From positions 1-64,000 of the forward strand of contig PHDB01000013.1 of NCBI GenBank assembly GCA_002842495.1: a stretch of 64,000 nt of DNA, in the 5' to 3' direction. The stretch's first letter is position 1. The number at the start of each line of letters is the position of its first letter. Position numbers and translations under genes: made by a program. Of this stretch, positions 52,268 to 61,263 are shown piece after piece. This DNA is from Bacteroidetes bacterium HGW-Bacteroidetes-6 (GTDB lineage: Bacteria > Bacteroidota > Bacteroidia > Bacteroidales > DTU049). The notes under the pieces are model-generated. The model was not told the DNA's origin and did not search any database. It saw nothing but the letters and a program-made list of their open reading frames with translations.

Positions 52268-54583
52268 ATGAAAATTAAAGGGGTTGTTATTGCTGTTTTG
52301 CTTTCGGCACTTAGCCAGATAAGCTTTTCACAAAGTGTTGGTATTGGAACGACTGCATTCACTCCGGCAGCATCGTGTATGCTCGAAATTCAATCAACCA
52401 CAAAGGGGCTATTGATTCCAAGGGTTGCGTTGTCTCAAACAACCGTGGCTGCGCCGGTAACTGCACCTGCAACAAGTTTAATTGTTTTCAATACATCGAC
52501 AATAAACGATGTGACACCTGGGTACTATTACTGGACTGGTGTTTACTGGGCTAGAATATTTGATGTCAGTAATGGAAAACCTTGGTTGTTGAGCGGAAAC
52601 GCTGGCACAACACCCGGAACCGATTTTCTTGGCACAACCGATGCACGCGACCTTGTTGTTAAAACCAACAATACCGAATGGATGCGTGTTTCATCGGCAG
52701 GAAATGTGGGGATTGGTACAGCATCGCCATCGCAGAAGTTGAATGTTGCAGGAAATTCCTTGGTTAGTGCTAATATGTATGTTACAGCTGCCAACTATGG
52801 GATTGTACATTATGGTTCAACTGGAATAATGGGGGGAGCGAATGGCTGGCAACCCAATAGTGGCTCATCTGGAATATGGATAGAAGGAAGTGCAAGTGGT
52901 AGTGAATGCGGAGGGTTTTTTGCCAACGGAAACAATGCTGTTATTTGGTCTCCAGGCGACGCAGATATTCTGAGGGTTTACGACGAAGACATGCTCCCAA
53001 CAGGCGATCCGCGTTTTATTATTGATGGTAGCGGAAATGTTGGGATAAAGACACCCACAACAGAAGGAGTTCTTGATGTGACAATTTCTGGTGAAAACCA
53101 GTTTGTTGTGCGAAACGACAACAATGTTGGTGTTGAAATAAGATCTGGAACATCGTTGGGAACTCCATATATTGACTTTTCTAACGATGATGCTTCTGAT
53201 TACGACGCACGCATAATTCTTGCTGCCGATAATCAGTTGAATATTTACACTCAACTTAATGGGCAGCAGTTTTCTGTCCATAGCGAAGGTATTGCGGCAA
53301 GTGGAACAAACAAATATATGAATTTCAATACCATTTTTGGTGCAAGTGGATATGGTTTCCGCGACAATGGAGGAGTACTCGAATACAAGCATAGTGGAGG
53401 AGTATGGTCGCCTTTTGCGCAACCTCCAACAGTTCCTGGAAACGTTGAATGGTGGATCAGACCAACATCGGCGGCATTTATTCAGCCGATGTACAATGTA
53501 AATGCTAAAGTATATGATGCAGGTCAAACCTGGGCTTTTTACTACGATGGAAGCAATTCGAAAGGGTCTTTCTTTGGAGGTGGCACAGTTGGTGCAGTAA
53601 TGCACCGTTCAGGAGTTCCTTCAACAAGTGCTCCTAATTTCACCTGGGATCAGTACCCTTTCATTGATGTTGGAACAGATGGAACCATTACAGCGACCGA
53701 TAACGTTACTTATTCGGGTGGATATGCTTTCGGAAGTGCATACAATGGATTCACTGGAATAGGAACGCTTGATGCCGGACTTCGTGGAATCGGGCTTGGT
53801 AATTCATCGGGAACAAACTCCTCGTGGCCGGTGGTAGGTGTTATTGGTGAAGTTGTGGCCACAGGTTCTTCGTCGAATGGGCAGCAAGGTATTTATGGCT
53901 GGCAGGCTGCAACACCTGGTGCAGCAAATTATTGTACTGGTGTTTTGGGTCGTACTTCGCAGTCGGGAACACAATCGGCTGGAGTTGTGGGTTACTATAC
54001 TTCAACAGTAGGAACACTAACAACGTGTTTTACTGCCACAAACTATGGACTCATTGGTACTTCGGCCCGAGGTATTTATTACGGAAATGGTTTGGCTGGC
54101 TCAGGAACCAAATCGTGTGTTGTAAGAACCACAGAAGGTCCCAAGGCACTGTATTGTGTTGAGTCGCCCGAAAATTATTTTGAAGATTATGGAACAGCTC
54201 ATCTTGTTAATGGTCGTGCTGTTATCAATATCGACCCATTGTTTTTAGAAACTATATTGATTGATGAAAATAATCCGTATAAAGTCTTTATTCAGCTTGT
54301 GGATGAGATTCCCAATAATGTTCACATTGTCAAAAAGAATAATTATTTTGAAGTTGTCGAAAATAATGGAGGAACAAGCAATGCTGAATTCGACTGGCGT
54401 TTGGTAGCCAAGCGTAAGGGTTATGAAAACCTACGTTTGGAAACCGTCAATGAAGGGTACGGCGATCCGAATCTGTATCCAGATTCCAATGATCCAACGA
54501 TTCCTGAAGAATTTCGTTCTTATCCGCAAGATATTTCGCCAATCGATAAAGTGAAATATGAAGAGCAATTGAGAAATATGTAA
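52268..54583 (+). CDS. secreted fibre-like protein 2, variable C-terminus
   Basis: 771 residues with signal peptide (KIKGVVIAVLLSALSQISFSQ). Residues ~22-165 are nearly the same as the N-terminal module of the preceding gene. The rest differs. There are fibre-like repeats (SGNVGIKTPTTEGVLDVTISG and similar), a middle region with YFEDYGTAHLVNG, and a charged C-terminus (GYENLRLETVNEGYGDPN). Repeats of the form NVGIGTASPSQKLNV are common in tail-fibre-like surface proteins. It has no T9SS sorting domain. With gene 1 it forms a tandem pair: same head, different tail. I do not recognise the C-terminal domain. Confidence 0.75.
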   Translation: MKIKGVVIAVLLSALSQISFSQSVGIGTTAFTPAASCMLEIQSTTKGLLIPRVALSQTTVAAPVTAPATSLIVFNTSTINDVTPGYYYWTGVYWARIFDVSNGKPWLLSGNAGTTPGTDFLGTTDARDLVVKTNNTEWMRVSSAGNVGIGTASPSQKLNVAGNSLVSANMYVTAANYGIVHYGSTGIMGGANGWQPNSGSSGIWIEGSASGSECGGFFANGNNAVIWSPGDADILRVYDEDMLPTGDPRFIIDGSGNVGIKTPTTEGVLDVTISGENQFVVRNDNNVGVEIRSGTSLGTPYIDFSNDDASDYDARIILAADNQLNIYTQLNGQQFSVHSEGIAASGTNKYMNFNTIFGASGYGFRDNGGVLEYKHSGGVWSPFAQPPTVPGNVEWWIRPTSAAFIQPMYNVNAKVYDAGQTWAFYYDGSNSKGSFFGGGTVGAVMHRSGVPSTSAPNFTWDQYPFIDVGTDGTITATDNVTYSGGYAFGSAYNGFTGIGTLDAGLRGIGLGNSSGTNSSWPVVGVIGEVVATGSSSNGQQGIYGWQAATPGAANYCTGVLGRTSQSGTQSAGVVGYYTSTVGTLTTCFTATNYGLIGTSARGIYYGNGLAGSGTKSCVVRTTEGPKALYCVESPENYFEDYGTAHLVNGRAVINIDPLFLETILIDENNPYKVFIQLVDEIPNNVHIVKKNNYFEVVENNGGTSNAEFDWRLVAKRKGYENLRLETVNEGYGDPNLYPDSNDPTIPEEFRSYPQDISPIDKVKYEEQLRNM

Positions 54584-54601
54584 GCAATGGAGTTTCTGTA
54601 G

Positions 54602-54628
54602 AGTGCGGAGTCATCATGGTTTCGCACT
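54602..54628 (+). terminator. terminator of fibre-like gene 2
   Basis: Arms AGTGCG and CGCACT (6 bases) enclose a 15-base loop, followed by TTTTTT. It begins 18 bases after the stop codon. Confidence 0.55.
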
Positions 54629-54631
54629 TTT

Positions 54632-55054
54632 TTATTCCCTTTCGCGGGGTCGAAGTTGACAAACACAACTTCCACTAAGGCGTTCGTTGATATTTGTAAC
54701 GACAGGCAAACCGTCTCGTTCCCATTCAACCATGCCTCCAGCAAGATTCGCAACTTTGCTGAAACCAACTTCAATAAGCATTTTAGTTGACTCGTTGCTA
54801 AAAAGTCCGACTGCATCCGCGATAATCAATGGACGAGAAGCAGGTAAATGAATGATAAATTCCGATAGTAATTTGTAATGACATGTTAGCACCTCTGGAA
54901 CATCGAATTGTTTAAATGCTACAAAAGCTGGATCGCGAACATCGAGCAGAATAGCTTTGCCTTGGCTAAGAATTTCGTATGCATCGCGAGGGGTCAGGTT
55001 TGGAAACCCCGAGGAAATAAATGTTTTGCCCGAAAAGCAATTGTGTTGGTTCAT
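54632..55054 (-). CDS. rhodanese-fold protein lacking the catalytic cysteine
   Basis: 140 residues. Rhodanese features are AILLDVRDPAFVAFKQFDVP and VANLAGGMVEWERDGLPVV. The active-site loop, normally beginning with Cys followed by xxGxRS, reads IIADAVGLFSNES, so aspartate D80 stands at the cysteine position. It is therefore unlikely to be a sulfurtransferase by the usual mechanism and may be a binding or regulatory domain. The C-terminal SGSCVCQLRPRERE holds a CxC pair (C130, C132) that could be a substitute thiol site, which is a guess. Confidence 0.8.
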   Translation of the reverse strand: MNQHNCFSGKTFISSGFPNLTPRDAYEILSQGKAILLDVRDPAFVAFKQFDVPEVLTCHYKLLSEFIIHLPASRPLIIADAVGLFSNESTKMLIEVGFSKVANLAGGMVEWERDGLPVVTNINERLSGSCVCQLRPRERE

Positions 55055-55283
55055 TGATTGCTGTTTTCCCGTTCAAAGATAACTATTATCAGCAAACAGA
55101 AGCTAAGTTGTCGATGTAGGGGTGTTTTGCAATGTACAGATGATAATTTACAGGGAAATAGCAATCATGATTCGATAGGCACAGCATGATATAAATACAC
55201 TTTTTGTTCAAAATAAATATTTTTTATAATAAAAAAGCTCCTCTAAATATTTAAAGGAGCTTTTGTTCAAAATGAAATTGGAG
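55055..55283. other. intergenic region rhodanese / acyl-CoA dehydrogenase
   Basis: About 230 bases, AT-rich. It contains the terminator at 55233-55264 and a near-direct repeat (TTTTTGTTCAAAATAAAT at 55201 and CTTTTGTTCAAAATGAAAT at 55260). No gene is seen. Confidence 0.4.
55233..55264 (-). terminator. terminator of the etfB-etfA-acd operon
   Basis: Arms AAAAGCTCCT and AGGAGCTTTT are separated by 12 AT-rich bases. On the minus strand the stem is followed by a T tract, 20 bases after the acyl-CoA dehydrogenase stop. Confidence 0.8.
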
Positions 55284-56996
55284 CTATTTGCTTACAATAT
55301 ACATTCCGAGATCTTTTTCAGTGACGCTGTTGATATAATGTGCAGCGGCAATATTCTGGGCGCGCCCATGGCGAACTATGATATCGGCCGATTTGGTGAA
55401 TTGTGGCTCGCGGTTAGCATCCCAAGTGAGTAAATAGCCAAGAATAATATGTCCGGCCATTTCAACAAGCCTGCGTGCATGAAAATCAAGTAATTCAGCG
55501 CTGTTGGTTTCTTTAACCTTTTCAGCTGTCTTCACATACTGATCGGTCATTTTCGTGAGCGTATCCATGAGGTACTGCAATTCGGGTTTTACCTTCATTT
55601 GCGCCGCTTTCTCTTCCATCCAAGCCTGATAGGTTCCATTGATGACACCACGAATTGCTGCAACAACCTGCAGTTGCGAAGTCCCTTCGTAAATATTGGT
55701 AATACGGGCATCGCGGTAGAGACGTTCAACCGGATAATCCTTCATGTAGCCCGAGCCACCATGAACCTGAAGCGAGTCGTATGTAACCTGATTGGAGTAT
55801 TCGGTTGTGAAAAGCTTTGTAATGGGTGTGAAAACATCGGAAAGCTTCTGATAATGCTTCATGTCGTTGCGTTCCTCCGGCTCGAGTTTGCGATGCTCAC
55901 TGAGGTGTATTAGTCCTTTATACAAATCGACATAGCGACTTGTTTCATATAAAAGTGTGCGAGCTGCATCGGTTTTTGCCCGCATGAGCGAAAGCATTTC
56001 ATAAACCTGCGCAAATTGAGCTATGGGTTTTCCGAATTGTTCGCGTTCCTGGGCATAAACATCGGCCTCGCGGCAAGCTGCTTCGCAAATTCCAACAGCT
56101 TGTGCCGAAACACCAATACGTGCTGCGTTCATGAGCGACATTACATATTTGATGAGCCCCATGCGGCGTTCGCCAACCAATTTAGCGGGAGCATTGCGGA
56201 ATACCAATTCGCATGTAGGCGAGCCTTTGATTCCGAGCTTATTTTCGATACGGCGCACTGTCATTGCATTGGCCTTACGGTCGTAAACAAAAAGAGACAA
56301 TCCTCGGGCATCGGTAGTCCCTTCCTCGGAACGAGCCAATACGAGTGAAATATCTGCATCGCCATTGGTGATAAAACGCTTTACTCCATTGAGATACCAG
56401 GTATTGTCTTTTTCGCTAAAAGTGGCTTTGAGTTGGACTGCCTGCAAATCGCTCCCCGCATCAGGTTCGGTAAGATCCATAGCTGCTGTGGCTCCTTCAT
56501 TGAACAATGGCAAAAATTCCTGCTTAATTTCTTCGGAGGCAAATTCGTTGAGCGTTTCGGCACAATCCTGGAGGCCCCAAATGTTGGAAAAGCTGGCATC
56601 GGCTCGCGACACAATTTCGTTACTCATTACCAAAGGCAAAATAGAAAGCCCTAAGCCGTTGAATTTGCGTGGCAATGCCATTCCGGCAAGATTTGCATCG
56701 ACCAGAGCTTGGTGATTTTCGGCAGTTCCACGGGCGTAGATGACGCGATTATTATCGATATGAGGTCCCTCGTGGTCAACACTTTCTGCATTCGGGGCAA
56801 TCACTTCGCCGGCAATTTCACCAACAATTTCGAGAACTTTATCGAAGTTATCCATTGCATCTTCGAAATCCTGCGGAGCATAGTCGTACAAATCTTTTTC
56901 GGCAAAACCATCTTCGCGTACATTGACTATTTTCTCCATCAATGGATGAAACAAATGATAGCGGAGTGTTTTATTGTCGTTATAAAAATTTTCCAT
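55284..56996 (-). CDS. acyl-CoA dehydrogenase
   Basis: 570-residue FAD enzyme that oxidises acyl-CoA to enoyl-CoA and passes electrons to ETF. Recognisable motifs: AAMDLTEPDAGSDLQAV, RFITNGDADISLV, and QVHGGSGYMKDYPVERLYRDARI with the catalytic-base region NIYEGTSQLQ. The N-terminal ~90 residues and the C-terminal extension (~440-570) are longer than in classical 380-residue short-chain enzymes, as is common in this phylum. It is the last gene of the unit, nine bases after etfA. Acyl-chain preference is undetermined. Confidence 0.92.
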   Translation of the reverse strand: MENFYNDNKTLRYHLFHPLMEKIVNVREDGFAEKDLYDYAPQDFEDAMDNFDKVLEIVGEIAGEVIAPNAESVDHEGPHIDNNRVIYARGTAENHQALVDANLAGMALPRKFNGLGLSILPLVMSNEIVSRADASFSNIWGLQDCAETLNEFASEEIKQEFLPLFNEGATAAMDLTEPDAGSDLQAVQLKATFSEKDNTWYLNGVKRFITNGDADISLVLARSEEGTTDARGLSLFVYDRKANAMTVRRIENKLGIKGSPTCELVFRNAPAKLVGERRMGLIKYVMSLMNAARIGVSAQAVGICEAACREADVYAQEREQFGKPIAQFAQVYEMLSLMRAKTDAARTLLYETSRYVDLYKGLIHLSEHRKLEPEERNDMKHYQKLSDVFTPITKLFTTEYSNQVTYDSLQVHGGSGYMKDYPVERLYRDARITNIYEGTSQLQVVAAIRGVINGTYQAWMEEKAAQMKVKPELQYLMDTLTKMTDQYVKTAEKVKETNSAELLDFHARRLVEMAGHIILGYLLTWDANREPQFTKSADIIVRHGRAQNIAAAHYINSVTEKDLGMYIVSK

Positions 56997-57004
56997 GATG
57001 GCTG

Positions 57005-58027
57005 TTATTTGGAGTTCGACCTGTAGTATTTAATCAACTTGGGAATTACATCCTGCACATCGCCATTGATAACGTAATCGGCAATATGATTGATGGGGGC
57101 GTTCGGATCGTTGTTGATACTGATAATTGTTGCTGATTCGGCCATGCCTGCGCGATGCTGAACTGCACCAGAGATTCCACAGGCAATATAAAGCTTCGGA
57201 CGTACGGTAACGCCGGTTTGACCAATCTGACGTTCGTGTTCAACAAAGCCTGCATCAACAGCTGCGCGTGAGGCTCCAACTTCGCCACCAAGCACATCAG
57301 CCAGATCGAACAAAAGCTTGAAGTTTTCGCGGCTTCCAACGCCGTAACCTCCAGCTACAATAATGTTGAAGTTTTTGATGTTGATTTTTTGAGCTTCGAT
57401 ATGTCGTTCGATAATATCGATGGCAAAATGTTCTGGCTTCAGAAATTGTTCAGTATCAATCTTTTTAATTTCGGTGTTGTAGTTGCCCGAAACCACTTCT
57501 TTTTTCATCACACCTTCGCGAACTGTTGCCATTTGAGGGCGTGTATCGGGATTGATGATAGTTGCAATAATGTTTCCACCAAAAGCAGGGCGAATCTGGT
57601 ACAATAGATTGGTGTATTCTTTTCCTGTTTTGTTTTCGGTATGATTCCCAATTTCAAGCGAAGTACAGTCGGCTGTTAGCCCGCAGCGCAATTCAGATGC
57701 TACACGAGGAGCGAGATCACGTCCAACTGATGTTGCTCCAAATAGTGCAATTTCGGGTTTTTCTTTGCCAAAAATACCACAGACAATTGCTGCATGTGGT
57801 AAAGTGGTATAAGGGCTGAATCGTTTATCCTGAGCAAGATGGAGTACATCGACACCCAAAGGTGATAATTGGGAAACAATCTCTTCGCCAACATTCCCAA
57901 TAAGTACAGCTTCGAGTTTAACGCCTAAATCGTTGGCCAGTTTGCGTCCTTTTGAGCATAATTCGATGCTGACTTCAGCTATTGAAAGCTCTTCGGTTAA
58001 TTCGCAATATACAAATACGTTGTTCAC
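57005..58027 (-). CDS. etfA: electron transfer flavoprotein, alpha subunit
   Basis: 340 residues that bind the FAD passing electrons between dehydrogenase and acceptor. The N-terminal part is LANDLGVKLEAVLIGNVG. The C-terminal FAD domain contains VAGGYGVGSRENFKLL, LADVLGGEVGASRAAVDAGFVEHERQIGQTG and ACGISGAVQHRAGM. It lies 18 bases after etfB and 8 before the dehydrogenase, so all three work as one unit. Confidence 0.95.
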   Translation of the reverse strand: MNNVFVYCELTEELSIAEVSIELCSKGRKLANDLGVKLEAVLIGNVGEEIVSQLSPLGVDVLHLAQDKRFSPYTTLPHAAIVCGIFGKEKPEIALFGATSVGRDLAPRVASELRCGLTADCTSLEIGNHTENKTGKEYTNLLYQIRPAFGGNIIATIINPDTRPQMATVREGVMKKEVVSGNYNTEIKKIDTEQFLKPEHFAIDIIERHIEAQKINIKNFNIIVAGGYGVGSRENFKLLFDLADVLGGEVGASRAAVDAGFVEHERQIGQTGVTVRPKLYIACGISGAVQHRAGMAESATIISINNDPNAPINHIADYVINGDVQDVIPKLIKYYRSNSK

Positions 58028-58045
58028 GGTCAGTTCTTTTTAAGG

Positions 58046-58918
58046 TTAACCAATAATATGTGCATCGATGAGGGTTTTCATCAGCTTATCGAGTTCTTCG
58101 TCTTTGCCATCCATTACCAGCGATTCTTTAGCAGTGAAGACAACGTTTTCGATTTTTTTCACTTTGGTTGGCGAACCGCTAAGCCCCAAATATTCAGTGT
58201 TGGCTTCAATGTCTTCGACGCTCCACTCCTGAATGCGGAGGTAAGGACGATTTTCGAACAAATCACCATAATCCATCGATTCTTCCTGAAGCTCAGTGAG
58301 CGTACGCGCTTTCTTGAATTTGAGCAATCGTTTTGCATTACGTGCACGACAAGGTGCAGCAGAACCATGAACAGTAATTACCGAAGGATAAGGAAGTTTT
58401 ACAATTTCGATTCCTCGTTCAAGACGACGTTTGATGGTAATGGCATTTGCATCGACGGCTTCGATACTTTCGGCATAAGTTACCTGTGGAAAATTTAATT
58501 TCTCGGCTACCTGAGGACCTACCTGAGCTGTATCGCCATCAATTGCCTGGCGGCCGGCAATAACAATGTTTACGGGAAATAATTTACGAACAGCCATGCT
58601 GATAGCATAACTGGTGGCAAGTGTATCGCTACCGGCAAATCGACGGTCGGTAATCAGAATGCCACTATCGGCGCCACGATACATCGATTCCCGAATAATA
58701 TCGGCAGCGCGGGGAGGTCCCATGGTTACAATAATCACTTCAGCGCCATCAATCTGGTCTTTCACTCGCAGAGCAAGCTCAAGAGCATTCAGATCTTCAG
58801 GATTAAAAATGGCAGGCAATGCAGCTCTGTTTACCGTTCCGTCGGCCTTCATAGCATCTTTTCCGACGTTGCGGGTATCGGGTACCTGTTTGGCTAATAC
58901 AACAATACGAAAACTCAT
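58046..58918 (-). CDS. etfB: electron transfer flavoprotein, beta subunit
   Basis: 290 residues; the ATG at 58918 (SFRIVVLAKQVPDTRNVGKD) is chosen over one at 58960 because it opens the conserved fold. The nucleotide-binding motif reads AGRQAIDGDTAQVGPQ. In mitochondrial-type ETF this position reads roughly QAIDDDCNQTG, whereas the DGDTAQVG form occurs in bifurcating ETFs, so a bifurcating complex is possible. It is the first gene of the operon. Confidence 0.93.
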   Translation of the reverse strand: MSFRIVVLAKQVPDTRNVGKDAMKADGTVNRAALPAIFNPEDLNALELALRVKDQIDGAEVIIVTMGPPRAADIIRESMYRGADSGILITDRRFAGSDTLATSYAISMAVRKLFPVNIVIAGRQAIDGDTAQVGPQVAEKLNFPQVTYAESIEAVDANAITIKRRLERGIEIVKLPYPSVITVHGSAAPCRARNAKRLLKFKKARTLTELQEESMDYGDLFENRPYLRIQEWSVEDIEANTEYLGLSGSPTKVKKIENVVFTAKESLVMDGKDEELDKLMKTLIDAHIIG

Positions 58919-59004
58919 CTTATTGATTTTTGTCAATTTTGAATCTGCAAAATTAATCATTTACACAAAACAGCCAATAAAAAATAGTTAACAGTGCTGG
59001 AGAT

Positions 59005-59232
59005 TTATCTTCTGCTTTTCTTTTTCATGATAAAATAGAATGAAACAGCTAAAGCAACAGGTACTAAGGGAACAATAATCAATAGAATCAAATTGAGTGT
59101 TTTTTCTTGCGAAATTAATGATATAGCCAAACCTTCAGACAACTAGTAAAGATAGGCCAAATAAAGTACTATCAAAACGAATACTAACTTGTACAAAAAT
59201 CTCACTACTCTTCGCAGGCTATACTCTTTCAT
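59005..59232 (-). pseudogene. small two-helix membrane protein interrupted by a TAG
   Basis: From the ATG at 59232 the frame reads MKEYSLRRVVRFLYKL followed by VFVLIVLYLAYLY, then a TAG at codon 30 (59145-59143). The frame then continues for 45 codons, with a second hydrophobic stretch (LILLIIVPLVPVALAVSFYF) and a basic end IMKKKSRR before TAA. Both halves look like membrane helices with basic flanks. A single substitution would restore a 75-residue two-helix protein. It may be decayed, wrongly sequenced, or two tiny proteins. No family recognised. Confidence 0.4.
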
Positions 59233-59348
59233 AGTTGAATTGTTCAAATGAAATAGGGCTTCAATATCTAAAATACGATTTTTTGATTATGAGTGGTTTC
59301 TTTTGTAAGCTGGTGTGAATCTTTTAACCCACACGATACTTCCTATCT

Positions 59349-59367
59349 CCAATGCTGAAAGCATTGG
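59349..59367. repeat. perfect short hairpin
   Basis: Arms CCAATGC and GCATTGG (7 bases) with loop TGAAA. It has no T tract and is not next to a gene end. Confidence 0.4.
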
Positions 59368-59399
59368 GCAGGGGGAGCAGGGGGAGGACAGCCCGCTTT

Positions 59400-59449
59400 A
59401 ACCCTCACTAGGTTGTTGCCGAACCAGATGTGAAAACCTTATGAGGGTT
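59400..59449. repeat. imperfect 15-base inverted repeat
   Basis: Left arm AACCCTCACTAGGTT (59400-59414) pairs with AACCTTATGAGGGTT (59435-59449) with two mismatches, around a 20-base loop. It may form a structured RNA, or be a remnant of a mobile element. Confidence 0.4.
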
Positions 59450-59619
59450 TGGTCGCAGAAGGTGATGGAGCAGGCAGTTGACGAGAGTTCTGATGCATAT
59501 ACATTATGATTATAATGCGAACATTTACTGAATACTGCTTTGAAAATTTTCCAGAACAATATGCATCATCAAAACAGCAAAAGCCGTATTTTTGACACGA
59601 TTTTAATAATAGCATTATC

Positions 59620-60138
59620 ATGAGTTGGAAAATAAACTTACAATTGTGTTTGCTTGTGGCAGTTTTCGTGATTTTACAATCGTGCAGCAATCTGCGTCCA
59701 CAGTTTAGATATGTGAATAAGGTAGCAGCAAACAGCGAGGGATTTGAACAGCAAGCTATTGCACATAAAAAAGCAATTAACTTGATTCAGCCCAAAGTGT
59801 TGAGTTGCGAAGCAGAAACAGCGATATCTGAATTGGAGCAACACAATACTTTTTCAACCGAAATTGCCAATGTACAACTGATGTATGAATCGGTTCCGAG
59901 AACTAAAAAAGTTTTCAAACCATCGTTCAAGGTCAAAAACGTGCTCAATGCATTTGATGCAAAGCCATCTTCTACAGGAAAAAGTTCTTTTTATTGGTTA
60001 TTTCTTCTGCCAATTCTGTTTCCGGCAGCAGCAATTCTTGGCAGGCAAAAAAAACGAAGCGATGAAGGATGTGGTGGTTGCATTTTAGTCATCCTCCTGG
60101 TTGTACTATTACTCATACTAGTTGGCTTGCTGTTATAG
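59620..60138 (+). CDS. lipoprotein with two C-terminal membrane segments
   Basis: 172 residues. Signal peptide with lipobox-like FVILQSC (C22). A middle, mostly helical stretch (~30-115) has no known motif. Two hydrophobic segments follow: [16 protein letters not shown] (~123-139) and [18 protein letters not shown] (C-terminal), split by [12 protein letters not shown], similar in style to YqaE-like small membrane domains. No family is certain. It lies just upstream of ruvB (28 bases), perhaps on one transcript. Confidence 0.65.
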   Translation: MSWKINLQLCLLVAVFVILQSCSNLRPQFRYVNKVAANSEGFEQQAIAHKKAINLIQPKVLSCEAETAISELEQHNTFSTEIANVQLMYESVPRTKKVFKPSFKVKNVLNAFDAKPSSTGKSSFYWLFLLPILFPAAAILGRQKKRSDEGCGGCILVILLVVLLLILVGLLL

Positions 60139-60166
60139 TACAGGTTTTTTATTAACTTTGTCTCCA

Positions 60167-61207
60167 ATGAGCGAAATCAATCCAAATTTAGATGCCGAAG
60201 GGCTGGGCCTAACCCCAACGGAGCGCGAAATTGAAAAAGTGCTGCGGCCTGCCGATTTTCATGAATTTGTAGGTCAGAAGCAGGTTGTCGACAATCTGCT
60301 TGTGTTTGTTCATGCCGCCCGTAAGCGTGGCGAAGCACTCGACCACACTTTGCTTCATGGTCCTCCGGGTCTTGGGAAAACAACGCTTTCGCATATTTTG
60401 GCCAACGAAATGGGCGTCAATATTAAAATCACCAGCGGCCCAGTGATTGAAAAACCGGGTGATTTAGCTGGTTTGCTCACATCGCTCGAACCCAACGACG
60501 TTCTTTTCATTGACGAAATTCATCGTTTAAGTTCGGTGGTTGAAGAATATTTATATTCGGCCATGGAAGATTACCGGATCGACATTATGATTGAAACCGG
60601 ACCCAATGCGCGTAGTGTTCAGATTAAGCTCAATCCGTTTACTCTTATTGGAGCAACAACCCGCAGTGGTCTGCTTACTGCTCCATTGCGTTCGCGTTTT
60701 GGAATCAATGCTCGCCTCGATTATTACGATTCGGAAACGCTTAAAAGTATTATTGAACGCTCGGCTGGTATTTTGAAAATTGCCATCAACGACAAAGCTT
60801 CGTCCGAAATATCGAGACGCAGTCGTGGAACACCCCGTATAGCCAACCTGCTTTTGCGTCGTGTGCGTGATTTTGCACAAATTAAAGGCGATGGACACAT
60901 CGATTTGCCTATTACCGACTATGCGCTAAGCGCACTCAATATCGACAAAAACGGTCTCGACGAAATGGATATCCGCATTCTGGAAAGCATTATTGTGAAA
61001 TTCAAAGGAGGTCCGGTTGGTTTAACAACTATTGCTACCGCTGTTGGCGAAGATGCCGGAACCATTGAAGAAGTGTATGAACCATTTTTAATTCAACAGG
61101 GCTACCTTATGCGAACACCCCGGGGTCGAGAAGTAACAGCGATGGCTTACACCCATCTGGGGAAAAAACGCCCTGTTACGGATGGAAGATTGTTTGACGA
61201 TTTTTGA
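60167..61207 (+). CDS. ruvB: Holliday junction DNA helicase RuvB
   Basis: AAA+ motor of branch migration, 346 residues. The ATG at 60167 ([12 protein letters not shown]) is family-typical; a GTG-like start further upstream at 60122 lies inside the previous gene. Walker A is GPPGLGKTT, Walker [12 protein letters not shown], and LRSRFG carries the arginine finger. The C-terminal winged helix includes [22 protein letters not shown] (read [11 protein letters not shown]). A -7-like TAACTTTG (60153-60160) stands six bases before the ATG and could yield an almost leaderless message. Confidence 0.97.
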   Translation: MSEINPNLDAEGLGLTPTEREIEKVLRPADFHEFVGQKQVVDNLLVFVHAARKRGEALDHTLLHGPPGLGKTTLSHILANEMGVNIKITSGPVIEKPGDLAGLLTSLEPNDVLFIDEIHRLSSVVEEYLYSAMEDYRIDIMIETGPNARSVQIKLNPFTLIGATTRSGLLTAPLRSRFGINARLDYYDSETLKSIIERSAGILKIAINDKASSEISRRSRGTPRIANLLLRRVRDFAQIKGDGHIDLPITDYALSALNIDKNGLDEMDIRILESIIVKFKGGPVGLTTIATAVGEDAGTIEEVYEPFLIQQGYLMRTPRGREVTAMAYTHLGKKRPVTDGRLFDDF

Positions 61208-61263
61208 TAAATCAAAATAAAATGATTTTTTTTCGTTAATGAGTTGTAAAAAAACACCTCATC

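Larger units (their letters stand above)
58919..59619. other. intergenic region with a broken small ORF and inverted repeats
   Basis: About 700 bases between divergent units. It contains the interrupted membrane-protein ORF (59005-59232), a hairpin (59349-59367), a larger imperfect inverted repeat (59400-59449), and a purine-rich stretch near 59368-59390. A -7-like TATTTTTG (59585-59592) precedes the lipoprotein gene at 59620. Confidence 0.5.

Noticed and set aside
59368-59390. purine-rich GGGGGAGCAGGGGGAGG stretch as a simple repeat array
   Set aside because: Only two partial units occur, so it is too short to call a repeat array.
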